Below, in pieces: positions 15,848 to 23,316 of a stretch of 54,078 nucleotides of DNA. Position 1 is the stretch's first letter. Every line of letters begins with the position of its first letter. The stretch covers positions 1-54,078 of the forward strand of contig CAJQPT010000256.1 in NCBI GenBank assembly GCA_905480285.1, read 5' to 3'. This DNA comes from an uncultured bacterium (GTDB taxonomy: Bacteria > Planctomycetota > UBA1135 > GCA-002686595). The translations under genes were made by a program, and so were the position numbers. Under the pieces are notes generated by a model. The model was given only the letters and a program-made list of their open reading frames with translations, did no database searches and was not told the origin of the DNA.

Positions 15848-17047
15848 TTGCGCATTCTCTTCCTCTCCCAGCGCGTCCCCTATCCGCCCAACCGCGGGGA
15901 CAAGATCATCACCTGGCGGCTCGTGGAGCGCTTCTCGCGTGAGCACGAGGTGACGATCGCGTGTTTCTCGCACGATCAGGATGACGAGGAGGCCGCACGC
16001 TTCCTCCGTGAGGAGAAAGGGATCAAGACGATCACCGTCCCGATCAACCTTCGGAGCAAGAAGGTCCAGTCCCTGCCGCTGCTCCTCACGGGCAAGGCGC
16101 TGACGCTCGGCGTCTTCGGGTCGCGCGAGCTGCAGCGCGTCGTCGACCAGGAGCTGCCTCGCGCGGATATGGCCTACGCCTTCTCCTCCTCGATGGCGGC
16201 CTTCATCCTGGATCGCGGCACGCCCTGGGTCCTGCACATCGCCGAGCTCGACTCCGACAAGTGGCGCCAATACGCCGAGCGTCACCCCTTCCCTATGAGT
16301 GCCCTGTACCGGCGCGAGTGGAAGACCCTGCGGAGCTTCGAGAAGCGAGTCGCCGCGGACGCGGTGACAAACGTGCTCTGTACGCCCCTCGAAGACGACA
16401 TCTTCCGCAAGGAGCTGCCCGGCCTGCCGTCGATGGTGATCCGCAACGGCGTCGCGATCGACCACTACACGCCGGACCCCGCCTGCGCCGAGCCCGGGCA
16501 CTTGGTCTTCACCGGCGTCATGGACTACTTCCCTAATGTGGACGGGTGCGTCTGGTTCGCCCAGGAGATCCTGCCCCTCATTCGAGCGAAGGTTCCCCAG
16601 GCCCACTTCACCATCGTGGGCTCCAAGCCCACCCCCGAGGTCAAGGCGCTCGCCAGGCTCGACGGCGTCGAGGTGACCGGCTATGTGGACGACACGCGGG
16701 ACTACCTGCGACGGGCGGCGGTCAGCGTGGCCCCCCTCCGGGTGGCGCGCGGCATCCAGAACAAGGTGCTCGAGGCCCTCGCCATGGGCCTCCCAACGGT
16801 GGGGACCACCAGCGCCACCCAGGGGGTCGAGGGCACGCCGGGCACGGACTACCTCGTGGCCGACGAGGGCCAGGCGTTCGCCGACGAGGTCGTGCGCTTG
16901 CTGCTGGACCCTGCGGAGGGCCGGGCCCTCGGTGATCGTGCCCGGGCCTTTGTCGAGGAGAAGTACAGGTGGGACAACTGCCTCTCACCGCTGGATGAGG
17001 TCCTGGAAGGGATCACGAACAAGGCCCAAGGCCACGAACCTTCATGA
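15848..17047 (+). CDS. Glycosyltransferase of the TIGR03087 (PEP-CTERM/XrtA-associated sugar transferase) type
   Basis: 399 residues, GT-B fold. It starts MRILFLSQRVPYPPNRGDKI, the characteristic opening of TIGR03087 sugar transferases, which in other genomes lie in exopolysaccharide and exosortase loci. The donor-binding half has LVFTGVMDYFPNVDG, HFTIVGSKPTPEV and VAPLRVARGIQNKVLEALAM with the expected late glutamate, then GLPTVGT. It probably adds a sugar to an envelope or exopolysaccharide precursor. TTG at 15848 begins exactly at the family start. No exosortase gene or PEP-CTERM protein is visible here. The next gene overlaps by ATGA. Confidence 0.88.
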   Translation: MRILFLSQRVPYPPNRGDKIITWRLVERFSREHEVTIACFSHDQDDEEAARFLREEKGIKTITVPINLRSKKVQSLPLLLTGKALTLGVFGSRELQRVVDQELPRADMAYAFSSSMAAFILDRGTPWVLHIAELDSDKWRQYAERHPFPMSALYRREWKTLRSFEKRVAADAVTNVLCTPLEDDIFRKELPGLPSMVIRNGVAIDHYTPDPACAEPGHLVFTGVMDYFPNVDGCVWFAQEILPLIRAKVPQAHFTIVGSKPTPEVKALARLDGVEVTGYVDDTRDYLRRAAVSVAPLRVARGIQNKVLEALAMGLPTVGTTSATQGVEGTPGTDYLVADEGQAFADEVVRLLLDPAEGRALGDRARAFVEEKYRWDNCLSPLDEVLEGITNKAQGHEPS

Positions 17048-17727
17048 CACACCAAGACGCCCTCGTCTCTCTGTTCGACCGGCTCGCAGCCGATGGCACC
17101 GCGGATCGCTACGAGGCGCTCCACGACGACGTGGCCCGGCAGGTCCTGGAGGCGATGGAGGTCCGCCCCGGCCACCAACTGCTGGACGCGGGCTGTGGGG
17201 CCGGATGGGTCACCCGCCGCCTCGGTAAGAAGGCCCCTGGGGCCCAGGCTGTCGGCATCGACGCCTCCAAGGCCATGATCACACGCGCCGACGATGTGTC
17301 GGACTGGACCTCAAGGGCGCGCTTCGAGTGCATGACGATCGAGGACATCGACTTTCCCGACGGCCGCTTCGACCACGTGTTCGCGCTGGACGCCCTCGAG
17401 TACGTTGAGGATCTCGCGGCCGCCGCGGCATCCTTGGCGCGCGTGACCAAGGTGGGCGGCTGCCTCGAGCTCGTCGTTCACCGCCACGCCAGCGCTCCCC
17501 AGGCGAAGGCCTGGTCCGAGCCCGACGGTGTCCCGATGCACCGGCTCGACGCCGAGGGCTGGTCCTCGGTGCTGGAGGCCGCTGGCTTCACCGTCGTCGG
17601 GACCGAGGCGCTCAAGGACAGCCGAGAGGCGGCGGCCTTCGAGGCCACGCCCATCGCCCCGGACGAGGCGACGCGCGACGCCGCCCTCAAGGACGTCGGC
17701 GTCCTCTGGATCCGGGCGACGCGCTGA
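17044..17727 (+). CDS. Class I SAM-dependent methyltransferase
   Basis: 227 residues. HQLLDAGCGAGWVTRRL (about 39-55) is SAM motif I and VGIDASKAMI motif II; DHVFALDALEYVEDL is motif IV/post-IV in UbiE/BioC-like enzymes. The substrate is not evident: a small molecule, quinone or sugar are all possible. The ATG overlaps the stop of the glycosyltransferase (ATGA), so both are in one operon and the substrate may be a saccharide or lipid made by the partner. The start is fixed by the overlap and by family length. Confidence 0.88.
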   Translation: MTHQDALVSLFDRLAADGTADRYEALHDDVARQVLEAMEVRPGHQLLDAGCGAGWVTRRLGKKAPGAQAVGIDASKAMITRADDVSDWTSRARFECMTIEDIDFPDGRFDHVFALDALEYVEDLAAAAASLARVTKVGGCLELVVHRHASAPQAKAWSEPDGVPMHRLDAEGWSSVLEAAGFTVVGTEALKDSREAAAFEATPIAPDEATRDAALKDVGVLWIRATR

Positions 17728-17804
17728 GAATCCGAGCGGGCCGCTCAGACCGAGGCGGAGCATCGTCGGCCGAGACCAACGCCGGGCCCGTTCGTCCCAC
17801 AGGG

Positions 17805-18095
17805 GTGGAGAGCGATCCCCCCGACCTTCGGAGTCGCCTCCGGCGGCTGCTGACCCTCATCCTTGGCCTCCGAGCCGGAGCAGCGGTCCTGCTGGCCTTG
17901 CTGCCACCCAAGGCCCTGCTTGGGTGGCCTCTATTTGGCCTCTCGAGCCATCCCGGGCGAACAGCTCTGGCGGCCGCGTTGATCGTCGAGGCGCTCACGG
18001 GGCCACGCCGGAGCGCCCCTGAGCGGCTCTCGGAGCTCGATTCGTCCTCAACCTTGACAGGGGACCGGCCAGAGGAGCCCGCAGGTGCGGTATAG
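17805..18095 (+). CDS. Possible small membrane protein
   Basis: A 96-residue frame from GTG 17805 with two hydrophobic stretches (about residues 14-35 and 50-65), which could be a two-pass membrane protein. I recognise no family. There is no Shine-Dalgarno site or -10 box, and the C-terminal end runs into the presumed promoter of the next gene. It fills an otherwise gene-free 460-base gap and may be spurious. Confidence 0.3.
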   Translation: MESDPPDLRSRLRRLLTLILGLRAGAAVLLALLPPKALLGWPLFGLSSHPGRTALAAALIVEALTGPRRSAPERLSELDSSSTLTGDRPEEPAGAV

Positions 18096-18096
18096 T
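18091..18096 (+). promoter_or_regulatory. -10 box (TATAGT) of the radical-SAM-like/ABC operon
   Basis: TATAGT differs from TATAAT at one base and lies 91 bases before the ATG at 18188. A TTGACA at 18054-18059 is 31 bases upstream, too far to be its -35. Confidence 0.5.
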
Positions 18097-18109
18097 CCCG
18101 CTCTCTCAA

Positions 18110-18172
18110 CGCCGCGACTGCGGCGAATGCCCCTTTCGCCCGTCATCACGGGCTTGCACTTGGGCGCGCCCA
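18110..18172 (+). promoter_or_regulatory. Structured 5' leader with three successive inverted repeats
   Basis: Hairpin 1: CGCCGC-GACT-GCGGCG (18110-18125). Hairpin 2: GCCCGT-CATC-ACGGGC (18138-18153). Then a perfect 12-base palindrome TGGGCGCGCCCA (18161-18172). All fall between the -10 box and the ATG at 18188. Such a leader could be a cis-regulatory RNA or operator; no known riboswitch class is recognised. Confidence 0.45.
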
Positions 18173-18187
18173 CCGCGCGTCAGGCTC

Positions 18188-18937
18188 ATGGCCAAGACCA
18201 AGGACGCCACGTCCCAGATCCTCCACGGTCCCTACGAAACGCGCCGCTTCGGAAGGACCATCACCATCGACATCTCGGCCCCGCAGCTCGGGCTTGTCGT
18301 GGAGAGAGGCAGCTCTCTTCCCCGAGCCTCCGTGGTGGTCACCACCTGCGCTCGGCAGATCATCGCGCTCTCCAAGGAGGGCATCAAGGTCGACACGATC
18401 CTCGTGGTGGGCAGCGAGACCGACCCCGCCGATCATCCGGACCTGCGCGAGATCACCGAGAACCTCCGAGCCCTGAGGGACAAGTGGTTCTCCCGGACCA
18501 AGCTCCTGGTCTTCACGAAGACAAGGGACCTCAGCAACTACGACGTGCGCGCCACGCTCGCCATGTACAGCGCGGTGCACCTCGAGTTTGACTGGGGAAC
18601 GGCCAAGAACTGGACGTCGGCGACCGGCGAGAAGGGGCCCGCGTTTGCCGCACTGGTCGATGACTGCCATCACTTTGACCACCTCGTCCTCGAGGTCTCC
18701 CTCTTCCGTGCGCCGATCGACAACACCGCCGCGAACGAGATCACGGCCATGGGGAAGAAGTTCCAGGTCATGAAGCCCCAGGAGATCCTCGTGATGTGCG
18801 CCACCGGCTCGGTCACGGGGAAGAAGGGCGCGAAGGCCGCCACCAAGTCCCAGCGCGACAAGATCGCGGACCAGCTCGCCGAGGCCACCGGAATCTCGGT
18901 CCAGCCGGAGGACTACGAGGTCCTCCTCCCGAGCTGA
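18188..18937 (+). CDS. Radical-SAM-like protein lacking the CxxxCxxC cluster motif
   Basis: 249 residues. The opening GPYETRRFGRTITIDI resembles the GP-x-x-S-R-R-x-G-x-S-L-G-I opening of COG0731-type radical SAM enzymes (wyosine synthetase-like). ILVVGSETDPADHPDLREI and LLVFTKTRDLSNYDVRATL resemble the G-S-G-E-P-T strand and the following barrel strands. Between them, where CxxxCxxC should lie, the protein reads SLPRASVVVTTCARQII; only three isolated cysteines exist in the whole protein. It therefore cannot bind the usual 4Fe-4S cluster and is probably a non-catalytic or repurposed descendant. The family link is by eye. The gene follows a hairpin-rich leader and is 6 bases from the ABC ATPase gene, so both are in one operon. 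Function unknown. Confidence 0.75.
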   Translation: MAKTKDATSQILHGPYETRRFGRTITIDISAPQLGLVVERGSSLPRASVVVTTCARQIIALSKEGIKVDTILVVGSETDPADHPDLREITENLRALRDKWFSRTKLLVFTKTRDLSNYDVRATLAMYSAVHLEFDWGTAKNWTSATGEKGPAFAALVDDCHHFDHLVLEVSLFRAPIDNTAANEITAMGKKFQVMKPQEILVMCATGSVTGKKGAKAATKSQRDKIADQLAEATGISVQPEDYEVLLPS

Positions 18938-18943
18938 GCACGC

Positions 18944-19735
18944 GTGAGTGAGCCGCGAGCAGCCGGTTCGGCGAGACCTGTCGCCTCCCTCGCTGGGGTC
19001 AGCCGCCGGTTCGATGAACTGGTGGCCGTCGACGACCTTTCCATCGACGTGATGCCCGGAGAGGTCCTGGGGCTCGTTGGCCCCAACGGCGCCGGAAAGA
19101 CCACCACGGTTCGCATGCTCTGCGGCCTCCTGGATCCGTCCGCGGGGGACGTCCAGATCGCCGGGCGCTCCGTATCTGAGGACCCGCTCGGGGCACGCAG
19201 GTCCCTGGGCTACGTCCCCGACGGGGCCCCCCTCTACCCCAACCTCTCCCCTCGCCAGCACCTCATGCTGGTGGGGCGGCTGCACGGCCAGGACGACTCT
19301 GAGACCCTGGCCGAGGCGGTCCGCCTCCTCGGGCACCTCGAGCTCGCCGACCGCATTGACGACCCCGTCGGCTCGTTCTCGCGAGGCATGCGCCAGAAGA
19401 CAGCGCTGGCCTGCGCGCTGCTCCCGCGGCCCGACCTGCTCGTCCTCGATGAACCCCTGAGCGGCCTCGACGCGCCCAGCGCGGCAATGCTCAAGGCGGT
19501 GCTCCGTGGCTGGGCCGACCGCGGCGGGGCTGTCCTGTACACCTCCCACCTGCTCGATGTGGTCGAGCGCGTGTGCGACCGGGTCGCCGTCATGGCGAAG
19601 TCGAAGCTGATCGCCGTCGGCGCCCTTGAGGAACTCCGGGCCGCCGGGACCGGGGACCAGAGCCTCGAGGAGATCTTCCAGACCCTGACAAGCACCGAGG
19701 ATCCCGCCGCGCGCGCCGCGGCCATCCTCGGTTAA
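18944..19735 (+). CDS. ABC transporter ATP-binding protein
   Basis: 263-residue ATPase: Walker A GPNGAGKTT (46-54), signature SFSRGMRQK with the degenerate serine-rich form (about 147), Walker B LLVLDEPLSGLD (about 163-174), and a switch histidine in YTSHLLD. The length and form fit ABC-2-type exporters (CcmA/NatA-like). The likely membrane partner is the 482-residue protein at 20885, on the same strand but separated by two minus-strand genes. GTG at 18944 lies 6 bases after the preceding stop. The substrate is not known. Confidence 0.93.
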   Translation: MSEPRAAGSARPVASLAGVSRRFDELVAVDDLSIDVMPGEVLGLVGPNGAGKTTTVRMLCGLLDPSAGDVQIAGRSVSEDPLGARRSLGYVPDGAPLYPNLSPRQHLMLVGRLHGQDDSETLAEAVRLLGHLELADRIDDPVGSFSRGMRQKTALACALLPRPDLLVLDEPLSGLDAPSAAMLKAVLRGWADRGGAVLYTSHLLDVVERVCDRVAVMAKSKLIAVGALEELRAAGTGDQSLEEIFQTLTSTEDPAARAAAILG

Positions 19736-19738
19736 GAG

Positions 19739-20170
19739 TCAGCTCTCGGCGGGACCTTGGTGGTCGCCGCCGCCCTTGCCGGCGACAGGCGTGGGACGGA
19801 ACTGGTCGTCCACAGCGACCATGGTGACCTCCGCCTCGGTCACGTACTCGTGGGTCCCCCCACCGAAGCGGCGGCAGGCCCACACCGCCACCTTGACCTT
19901 GATGGACGACCGCCCGATGCGGAGCGTCTCCGTGAAGAACGAGACGAGATCGCCGACCCGCACCGGCGCCTTGAAGTCGATCTTATCCATCGACACGGTG
20001 ACGACCATGCCCTGGTGGTGATGGTGCGCCTCGGTGGCCGCAGCGAGGTCGATCTCGGCGAGGATGACGCCGCCGAAGATGGTCCCGACCGCGTTGGTGT
20101 CCCGCGGCATCATCACCCGCTTGATGGAGGGGATCTTGTCCGCGGGGAATTGCTCTTGGATCACGGTCAT
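19739..20170 (-). CDS. Acyl-CoA thioesterase (hotdog fold, YciA/BACH-like)
   Basis: 143 residues of a single hotdog domain. VMMPRDTNAVGTIFGGVILAE is the opening of YciA-type acyl-CoA hydrolases, with the catalytic aspartate in the N-x-x-G-x-I-F-G-G helix region (D about 24); IDFKAPVRVGDLVSF is the conserved central strand. It hydrolyses acyl-CoA to free acid plus CoA in the cytoplasm; chain-length preference is unknown. The HHHHQG run after the helix is unusual but short. It lies 8 bases downstream of the hydrolase gene on the same strand, so the two are an operon. Confidence 0.9.
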   Translation of the reverse strand: MTVIQEQFPADKIPSIKRVMMPRDTNAVGTIFGGVILAEIDLAAATEAHHHHQGMVVTVSMDKIDFKAPVRVGDLVSFFTETLRIGRSSIKVKVAVWACRRFGGGTHEYVTEAEVTMVAVDDQFRPTPVAGKGGGDHQGPAES

Positions 20171-20178
20171 GGCTCGTC

Positions 20179-20817
20179 TCAGGGGGTCTGGAGCTGGCTG
20201 GTCGCCCAGTCGCGGACGCGCAGGCGCAGCTCATCCAACTTGCCGGTGAAGAAGTGGTCGACGCCGGGAATCTCCTCGACGTGGAAGCGGCTCATGAGCC
20301 CGGGCAACTGCCTGGTGAGGACCTCAAGAGTCCCGAAGGTGTCGTCTCCCGCCATGATGATGGCGCCCGGCTGGGTCACCTCGAGAGCGGCGCTGCAGTC
20401 GTAGGCGATCACCGGGAGCGCCACCAGCAGCACGCGCTGGATGCGCGGCTCCCTCGGCGCGAGCCCCACCAGGGTCCGTGAGCCGAAGGAGAACCCGCCC
20501 GCCCACAGCGGGATGCCAGGGCAGGCCTCCCCCAGGAAGGTGAGCGCCGCGGCGAGGTCCTCCTCCTCCGCGCCGTGGCCGTCGTGCACCCCCTCGCTGG
20601 CGCCCACGCCGCGGAAGTTGAAGCGAAGGACCGCGAGGCCCGCGTCGTTGAGGCCGCGCGCCGTGCGATGGACCACGTTGTTCTTCATGGTCCCGCCGTG
20701 CAGCGGGTGCGGGTGGCACACCACCGCCGCCGCCACGGGGGCGCTCCCGTCCTCCGGGAGCCACAGCTCCCCCTCCAGCCTTCCGACCGGCCCCTGGATC
20801 GTCACCTTGTTCGACAT
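20179..20817 (-). CDS. Alpha/beta hydrolase, YsgA/DUF-type small serine hydrolase
   Basis: 212 residues. VCHPHPLHGGTMKNNVVHRTAR is the hallmark opening of a bacterial alpha/beta hydrolase group close to COG2945, in which the HPHP segment forms the oxyanion region. The nucleophile elbow is GFSFGS (Ser about 106); the acid may be D in MAGDDTFG, and GVDHFF holds the catalytic His. Substrate unknown. ATG at 20817 begins the family segment. CATACT (20826-20831, minus strand) is 8 bases before the start, near the leaderless form. Operon with the thioesterase suggests an acyl ester or thioester substrate, which is inference. Confidence 0.87.
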   Translation of the reverse strand: MSNKVTIQGPVGRLEGELWLPEDGSAPVAAAVVCHPHPLHGGTMKNNVVHRTARGLNDAGLAVLRFNFRGVGASEGVHDGHGAEEEDLAAALTFLGEACPGIPLWAGGFSFGSRTLVGLAPREPRIQRVLLVALPVIAYDCSAALEVTQPGAIIMAGDDTFGTLEVLTRQLPGLMSRFHVEEIPGVDHFFTGKLDELRLRVRDWATSQLQTP

Positions 20818-20884
20818 CGGGGCTGAGTATGGGCTCGGAGCCCGATCGCGGTACCCTTCGCGTCGCGCAAGTCGCGTCCGTCCA

Positions 20885-22333
20885 TTGAATCGCCTCACCA
20901 GTCTCGTCCGCGCCCAGCTCTCCGGGGAGGTCCTCGGCGAGCGAACCCCCGTCGCCGCCCTCGCCATGCAGGTGGTGATCTCGGCGCTGCTGTGCGCGGT
21001 GGTCCGCGGCGAGGTCGGCGGCTTCGGGTACGCCGTCTTCGCCCTCTGCCTCCCGCTCGCCCTGACGACGGTGCCGCTCCTGGGAGAGCTCGCGCCGCTC
21101 CTTCGAGCCGACCCCGCCACCGAGTGGGTCGGGGCCCTCCCCGTGACCCCACGGGACCTGCGGCTGTCGCGGGTGATGACGCTGCTGCTCATCATGGGCG
21201 CGCTCGCTGCCGCCTCCCTGATCCCCGCCGCCATCCTCGCGCCAGGCTCCATGAGCGTCGCTGAGCGGCCGCTGCTGGTGGTGATGGGCGTCCTGCAGAC
21301 CTGGACGGTCGCGGCGGCGCTCCTGCTCCTCCAGGTCGTCCTCGGGCGCGGCGGCGACACGGTCATGGTTGCCCTCCAGACCGTGCTCTTCGTGGCGATC
21401 ATGGTCGGCGTCCTGGTGGGCCTGCGAAGCCTCGGCGCCCTCGCGGCGATCGAGGGGCCCACCGGCGTCTGGCTTCTCCTCCCTCCGGCGTGGTTCTCCG
21501 CGCCGTTCGCAGCGGCTGGTCCAGGGACAGCGGGTGTGATCGCCGCGGGCGCTGTCCTGCTCGCGGCGGCCGTCCTCGCCCTCGCGCCCTTCCCACCGGC
21601 GCCCCGAGCACGCTCCACGAGCTCCGTGCTCGGGACGCTCCTCACGCCGGCCCGCATCCTGGCCGAACGCCTCTGGGTGACCCCCGAGGAGCGCGGCCCC
21701 TTCGGCTTCATCTTCGACGCGCTGCCCGCGGAGCGCGACTTCGTGGTCCGGACCTACCCTCTCGTGGCGGCGCCCCTGCTGCTGGTGCTCATGGGCGCTG
21801 ACGCGACGACCGTGGAGGGTGAGGGCCTCTATGCCCTCCTCCTCTTCGCCCCGGGCGCCTACCTGCCGTTCGTCCTGATGCACGTGCCGACCTCGGCGAC
21901 CCCGGCGGCCCGCTGGATCGTCGACACGTCCCCCGCAGACCCGCGGGCCGAGGACGGCGGCGCGCGCAAGGCCGTGGCCGTCCGGCTGCTGCTCCCGCTG
22001 TACCTCGCCATGGGCGCCCTCGTCGCCGCGCTGGCTTCCCCGGCCCTGGCGCTCCGGCTCTGGCCCGTGGCGCTCGCCTCAGGGCTACTGGTGCTCAAGC
22101 TCCTGTGGCGACCCGGCGGGCCGAGACCGCTCTCGACAGAAGCTCAAGAGCTCCAGAGCACGGGCGCCAGCGGGCTCGGCGGGGACCTCCTCACCGTCGC
22201 CATCGGCATGACGCTCCTCGCGGTCGTCAGCTGGCAGAAGTTGCCCGCTGCGGGCCCGGGGTGGGCCCTGTTGGGCGCAATGGCAGCGATCGCCGTCACA
22301 GGGACCGCCACGGCCCGCGCGCGCGCCACCTGA
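20885..22333 (+). CDS. Multi-pass membrane protein, likely ABC-2-type permease partner
   Basis: 482 residues with about ten hydrophobic segments, e.g. VVISALLCAVV, FALCLPLALTTVPLL, MTLLLIMGALAAASLIPAAIL, VAIMVGVLVGL, VIAAGAVLLAAAVLALAPF, LVAAPLLLVLM and LLAVVSW. No strong family motif. It lies on the same strand as the ABC ATPase gene (18944), 1.15 kb away, with two minus-strand genes between, and is the only multi-pass protein nearby, so it is the natural permease candidate. TTG at 20885 is taken as start because it directly precedes the first charged/hydrophobic segment; the frame remains open upstream inside the antisense hydrolase gene, where it is a shadow. Confidence 0.8.
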   Translation: MNRLTSLVRAQLSGEVLGERTPVAALAMQVVISALLCAVVRGEVGGFGYAVFALCLPLALTTVPLLGELAPLLRADPATEWVGALPVTPRDLRLSRVMTLLLIMGALAAASLIPAAILAPGSMSVAERPLLVVMGVLQTWTVAAALLLLQVVLGRGGDTVMVALQTVLFVAIMVGVLVGLRSLGALAAIEGPTGVWLLLPPAWFSAPFAAAGPGTAGVIAAGAVLLAAAVLALAPFPPAPRARSTSSVLGTLLTPARILAERLWVTPEERGPFGFIFDALPAERDFVVRTYPLVAAPLLLVLMGADATTVEGEGLYALLLFAPGAYLPFVLMHVPTSATPAARWIVDTSPADPRAEDGGARKAVAVRLLLPLYLAMGALVAALASPALALRLWPVALASGLLVLKLLWRPGGPRPLSTEAQELQSTGASGLGGDLLTVAIGMTLLAVVSWQKLPAAGPGWALLGAMAAIAVTGTATARARAT

Positions 22334-22369
22334 GCGCACGGCCTCGGGGCCGGCGGGCACGGTCCGCGA

Positions 22370-22741
22370 TCAGAAGATCTTCGGGACGAGCGGGTAGGGC
22401 CAGGACTCCCCGTCGTTGGCCTTGATGCCCCCGATGATCGGGAAGACGATGCCGCAGATTCCGACCACGGGCAGGAGGACGAAGCCGACCAGGACAAGGC
22501 AGAGGATCCCCGCGAGGATGCCGTAGAGCACGAACGCCACGATCGCGCTCGCCACCATCCGCCCGTGCTGATCGATCTGGGGAGAGACGTCCTTCTTGAG
22601 CTGCCAGAGGACGATTGGCACCACCAATCCGCCGAGGGGAATGGCGTATCCCGCGAGCAGCCCCAGGTGCATGAACATGCACCACTGGTTGATCTCGCGC
22701 TGGTCCATCTCAGGACGTTCGACGTCGGTCAGATTGGTCAT
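22370..22741 (-). CDS. DUF4870 membrane protein
   Basis: 123 residues with three to four transmembrane stretches: MFMHLGLLAGYAIPLGGLVVPIVLW, VASAIVAFVLYGILAG and ILCLVLVGFVLLPVVGICG. The layout, with a charged KKDVSPQIDQHGR loop after the first pair and an IIGGIKANDGE tail, is that of DUF4870 (TIC20-like) proteins. Function unknown. The ATG overlaps, as ATGA, the stop of a degenerate 50-codon frame upstream. TAGAGA lies 7 bases before the start, a partial match to the leaderless pattern. Confidence 0.85.
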   Translation of the reverse strand: MTNLTDVERPEMDQREINQWCMFMHLGLLAGYAIPLGGLVVPIVLWQLKKDVSPQIDQHGRMVASAIVAFVLYGILAGILCLVLVGFVLLPVVGICGIVFPIIGGIKANDGESWPYPLVPKIF

Positions 22742-22890
22742 GAAGGGATCTCTAGCTTGGGGTGGTCCGGGGTGAGCTCGTCCTTGTCCTGGGAGGTTCG
22801 ATGCTCATGCTGCGTGGTTCGTTTGGGTGAGCGGTCTTCGACCCTACGATCAGAGCCCGCGCCTGTTCTTGTGAAGGCGCCCTCACTCAT
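22738..22890 (-). pseudogene. 50-codon frame with a cupin-like tail, probably a decayed duplication
   Basis: The frame starts with ATG at 22890 and ends in ATGA overlapping the DUF4870 start. Its last residues, KDELTPDHPKLEI, echo the end of the cupin protein just upstream (KDELTVDEYPEI), and a 16-base direct repeat (22771-22786 and 22931-22946) underlies this. The rest (Arg/Thr/Ser-rich, codons such as ACA, AGA and CTA) is unlike local coding sequence. Probably a partial duplication of the cupin 3' end. Confidence 0.25.
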
Positions 22891-22906
22891 TTCACGGCTC
22901 GCTCCC

Positions 22907-23290
22907 TCAGATCTCGGGGTACTCGTCCACGGTGAGCTCGTCCTTGACGTCCCCCGTGTGCTTCACGCCCATGGGGTCGAGCACCAACATCTCGACCTCA
23001 CCTCCGTCGGTCCTGGGCCGGTGCGCCACGCCAGCGGGGACGACCAGGAGGCTCCCCGGGCGGACCTCACGGGTGACGCCGCCCTCGAAGTCCAGGAGCA
23101 AGGTGCCGCGCAGGGGAATGAAGACCTCGTCGTGGTCGTCGTGCTGGTGCCAGACGAACTCGCCGTCCACCCGCGCGAGCAGGAGCTGGTGGCCGTCGAA
23201 ACGGCCGACACGGTGGGGTGTCCAGAGGGGAGTGACCTCGCGCATCTTCGCGTGCAGGTCGACCGGTTCGGGGGCAGAGGATTCGCTCAT
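22907..23290 (-). CDS. Small cupin-domain protein
   Basis: 127 residues of one cupin barrel. HQHDDHDEVFIPLRG gives the first cupin motif (two His, then Glu) and PAGVAHRPR the second with its His, the usual metal ligands. Substrate unknown; such proteins include isomerases, dioxygenases and sensors. ATG at 23290. TAGCCT (23301-23306 on this strand) is 10 bases before the start and overlaps the -10 box of the divergent tatD gene. Confidence 0.88.
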   Translation of the reverse strand: MSESSAPEPVDLHAKMREVTPLWTPHRVGRFDGHQLLLARVDGEFVWHQHDDHDEVFIPLRGTLLLDFEGGVTREVRPGSLLVVPAGVAHRPRTDGGEVEMLVLDPMGVKHTGDVKDELTVDEYPEI

Positions 23291-23300
23291 GACAGGATCG

Positions 23301-23310
23301 AGGCTATCGT
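23301..23310. promoter_or_regulatory. Overlapping divergent -10 boxes between the cupin gene and tatD
   Basis: AGGCTATCGT contains TATCGT on + (23305-23310, 6 bases before GTG 23317) and TAGCCT on minus (23301-23306, 10 bases before ATG 23290). The two hexamers share two base pairs, so the promoters would compete for polymerase. Confidence 0.5.
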
Positions 23311-23316
23311 CTGGCC

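Noticed and set aside
18054-18059. TTGACA as -35 for the TATAGT box at 18091
   Set aside because: The spacing is 31 bases, far from the usual 16-18.
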